Shown piece after piece: positions 60,971-64,000 of a stretch of 64,000 bases of DNA; the first letter of the stretch is position 1, and each line of letters begins with the position of its first letter. Both the position numbers and the translations under genes were made by a program. The stretch is from Setophaga petechia (lineage: Eukaryota; Chordata; Aves; Passeriformes; Parulidae), in assembly GCA_024362935.1 (NCBI GenBank), contig JANCRA010000008.1:35558557-35622556 (forward strand), read 5' to 3'. The notes beneath the pieces were generated by a model. That model had not been told where the DNA came from. It searched no databases and worked only from the letters and a program-made list of their open reading frames with translations.

Positions 60971-63900
60971 TTAAATAACTTATTCTGCAACTAACCACAC
61001 AAGTTACTCAATATTGTAATATTTATGTCTTTTGTAGAGCGGTTTTGAACATTTTTATGCTTTCTAGCATAATTTGTTTCACTATATTTTCTCTGTGTGT
61101 TACAATAAAGTTTATTCAAAATATTTGAAATCCTGAATATGATGAGTTTTTTAAGAGATTTCCTTTGTATTTCAATATAACCTTAAATAGAATCTTTCTT
61201 CAATGTCTCTATCTTCAAAGTGTTTATATCTTGCTTGAATCTTCGTTCCAGGAACATTTTTCACAAGTCACATTATTGTTCATGCCAGATTGAATATTTA
61301 AGTAAGAAATTTGAAACTTTTGAGGACCGTAAGGGGTCACTAGAGGATGGCAATAATCGAAGTTAGTCAAGCAGCCTGCAATATTATCTACATGTTTTTT
61401 TAAGACTGAAAAATACAACAAATTCAAAAAACATTTTCTCATGGTGGGATGTAAATATACTTCCATAAACTCAGAAGTAAAGGGAGCTGAAGGTTTGTTG
61501 TTTTTGATGTTACAGAAAAACCTAACAACACTGACATTAAAAAAAAAAAAATAGTCTGCACCCCAGTTATTCCAAAACCATTTGGCTCTGAAGAAGGCTA
61601 TCTCAAGAATAAAAACTTAGTCAGACAGTCCAGCAGTTTAATAGATGAGCACAGATATTATACAAGAAGAAAGAAAAAATGAGAGCCCAAAGCTGAGTCT
61701 TCTCACTCAGCAGGCTGAGTGTTGTCACTCCTGACAATAATTACAGAGTGCTCTGCTACATTTAACACATCAGTCTGTGTTTAGCTGACATTTAGGAATT
61801 ACAAAAAAGCCAACCCAGCAACTATAGTTTTGAGTCATTTTAATCATTGTTTATTGGAAAAATTTCAGCTCATATTAGTTTTAAACAACTCATGTACATT
61901 ATATTCCTAGTCATCAAACACTTAATTTAAAAAAGTAACTTTGCATATTTTTTTTAATTTTTAATTTTTTTCCCAGCACTCAGAGTTTGATGATGAGCTC
62001 CAGCATATAAAAGAATATCACTCTGGAGCCTATATAGTAGGAAATCAAGGATTTAGGCCAATGCTAACCTAAAACTCAAGAAGCATAACTAATTTTGCAA
62101 GCCACATAAGGCTGCTATTGCTCACTGTCTGAGAGTCTTTAGTAAGCCAACGAAATATCACAATCCAAGAGAGCTAAAATTTTGACTATTGACAGAGGAA
62201 GGTATACCTTTATGAAATATTGCCATGGATTTTTCTTAATGTGTCCAAACAGTTGCCTATATATTACAAATGAGAATTTGTCAACACAACTAGAAAAAAA
62301 CATTGCTGTATTCTGATGGCATTCCCACATACCTCTATGTAAAACAAGAACAAAATCATCTAAATCAGAGCTGTAGATTAACATCCTTCTAGTGCTGTGA
62401 ATGTTAAAGAAAGGTCTTTAGCTTTTGAAAGGGAATTGAAATTATGAGAAAGTTAATGGGTGCTGTAGATAATTCCTTTACAAATGGATAATTTCAGCCT
62501 CAAACTGCATCAAATTTCAGAACATGTGACAAGTGCTACATAAACATTTGTTGATGAAGGTATCAGCTTGTGAAAAGAAGGTCTGTAGTCAGTAAGGACA
62601 CACAGTCTTCCAATGTTGTGAAAATTTCACATTTTCTAAAGTGCCTTTTGGGGGGGCGCAGCTCAGGCAGACTATGGAGACCGTGTTATACTTTGACTGG
62701 AGTAAATAGAAAAGTCTTACACAAGTTTTTTTTCCTTCATAACTTTATTTGATGATACAATAGAAAATGACTTGTTTTTCCAAACATTAACCCTGAATCC
62801 AAAACCCTAAGAGGAATTTTTGTTCTTGCCTATGTGCTCATCAAAAGACAGGATAGTGAAAAGAATGCAGATAGATTTGACCATTTACATTGTTTGAAAG
62901 CATTTGATATGTATAGTGAGTATTTTCACATATAATCTATTATTTTGTCTCAAATGAGTCTCTTCATCAGTATTTTTCTAAAGGCTAAAGCGAAGGAGGT
63001 TTGAAGATGATCTGCTGTAAGTATAAAACCAAAAGGGACACCAGTACTTAATCCTTCACTGAAGAAAGGCTACAGACTGGCATAATGTGTATTTCTTGTT
63101 TTTCTCTTAGTCACCACAACACCTCTTTAAAATACCTCTAGTTAAAGCTGCTGGTTAAATTATGAACTACATCCAAACTTCTGATTGATGCTCATCATGG
63201 AGCACTAGTATATTGAAAAACTTCTGTTTATTTAGACAAAAAATTTGCTGGCAAGTAACTCCATTTCAGTATTGATAAATTCAAAATAAATGTGTACTGG
63301 TTTATGATTGAAAAATACGACCAATGGCTGTAGAAGTGAGCATTTTTCTATATCTGATAATTATTACAATTACTAATTGCAAATTACGTGGTTTTCTGTA
63401 CCTGAATACTCATTCAGAATGCTATTTGACAGACAGAAAATGTTACCATACTGAGACTGGAGAAATGCACTGAAGTAGGAGCTCAAATATGTGGGGGTTA
63501 TTTCTGAGTTTTCCAGCTGGAACAACAAATTGTTAATCTGAGTAGAGCAAAGTAGGAACCCAATCCATCATTTCCTGAAGGAGATTCTCATTACTGAGCT
63601 ATTACAAGGTGATAGGAACACAGGAAATTCCAGAGTACATTACATTTTAAGGGCTCAGGTATTGTTTAGGAACATGGGTAGCTCCTAACTGGATGCAATC
63701 GAAATCATAATTCCAGTTAAATACTTCTTTCCAGACATGTTTATAAAGACATAAATCTCATTTAACTAATGATGTGGAGCTGAATGGCAGGAATACAGTA
63801 TATATTAGAACATTATGTTTAGTACGATCCTGTCTGAGGCTGTTATTAAAAGATTACATTTGATTGTCAGTGTTATTTTTTGGAAATGTTGCATAACATC

Positions 63901-64000
63901 TTATTTACTTCCAGCCTTGGGAACTATTCATAACACTTTTTGAGTTCCATTATAAATTTCCACCCTTATCAGCTCCCAGGTTTTAAAAGAACCTAGCCTT
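60971..64000. other. AT-rich non-coding stretch
   Basis: No gene or transposon was recognised to the end of the window. Short A- and T-rich runs occur (for example near 61540 and 61950). Open frames stay below 85 codons. Confidence 0.6.

Noticed and set aside
1..64000. tRNA genes, rRNA, CRISPR arrays, bacterial operons or telomeric repeats
   Set aside because: I saw no B-box-like GGTTCGAATCC context, no spaced identical repeats, no Shine-Dalgarno-linked gene runs and no TTAGGG array.

Overview
This window looks like a piece of a bird nuclear genome, most likely a songbird (passerine) macrochromosome. The evidence is the repeat content. There are at least nine fragments of CR1 non-LTR retrotransposons, several ending in the avian CR1 3' tail built on ATTCTATG. 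There are also four retroviral LTR-type insertions whose sequences resemble families I know from passerine and other bird genomes. The rest is AT-rich, non-repetitive DNA. The passerine assignment rests on remembered family resemblance and is less certain than the avian one.

I find no host protein-coding gene, no convincing exon, no tRNA or rRNA gene, and no CRISPR array or bacterial-style operon. The longest open frames are about 60-170 codons. They are either chance frames in AT-rich DNA or frames through LTR or CR1 sequence. The window is best read as intergenic or intronic DNA (a gene desert or a large intron).

Layout: 1-9.2 kb is AT-rich single-copy DNA with a few microsatellites. At 9.2-10.07 kb a (TGTGTC)n array is followed by a 5'-truncated CR1. 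At 10.75-11.08 kb there is an LTR with a poly(A) signal. At 15.2 and 17.2-17.5 kb there are short CR1 3' ends. At 25.17-27.68 kb there is a dense cluster: a reverse-strand LTR directly abutting a CR1 3' end, then a ~960-bp ERVL-type LTR. At 29.19-30.49 kb is the longest CR1 copy, with a decayed reverse transcriptase region. At 36.45-36.71 kb is another CR1 3' end, and at 42.0 kb a small reverse-strand CR1 ORF2 scrap. At 54.986-55.631 kb there is a complete solo LTR with a perfect 6-bp target-site duplication. At 59.0 kb is a reverse-strand CR1 3' end, and at 59.97-60.97 kb a CR1 ORF2 fragment that lacks its 3' end. The remainder is AT-rich DNA with scattered microsatellites, short tandem duplications and hairpins.

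The elements are unlinked, decayed insertions and do not form a pathway. I found no previously undescribed biological system. The points most worth checking are the 3'-truncated CR1 fragment, the intact solo LTR, a diverged ~35-bp repeat shared by positions 10.18 and 31.48 kb, a GC-richer patch at 19.86-20.23 kb that may be an unclassified LTR, and the LTR/CR1 junction at 25.87 kb.
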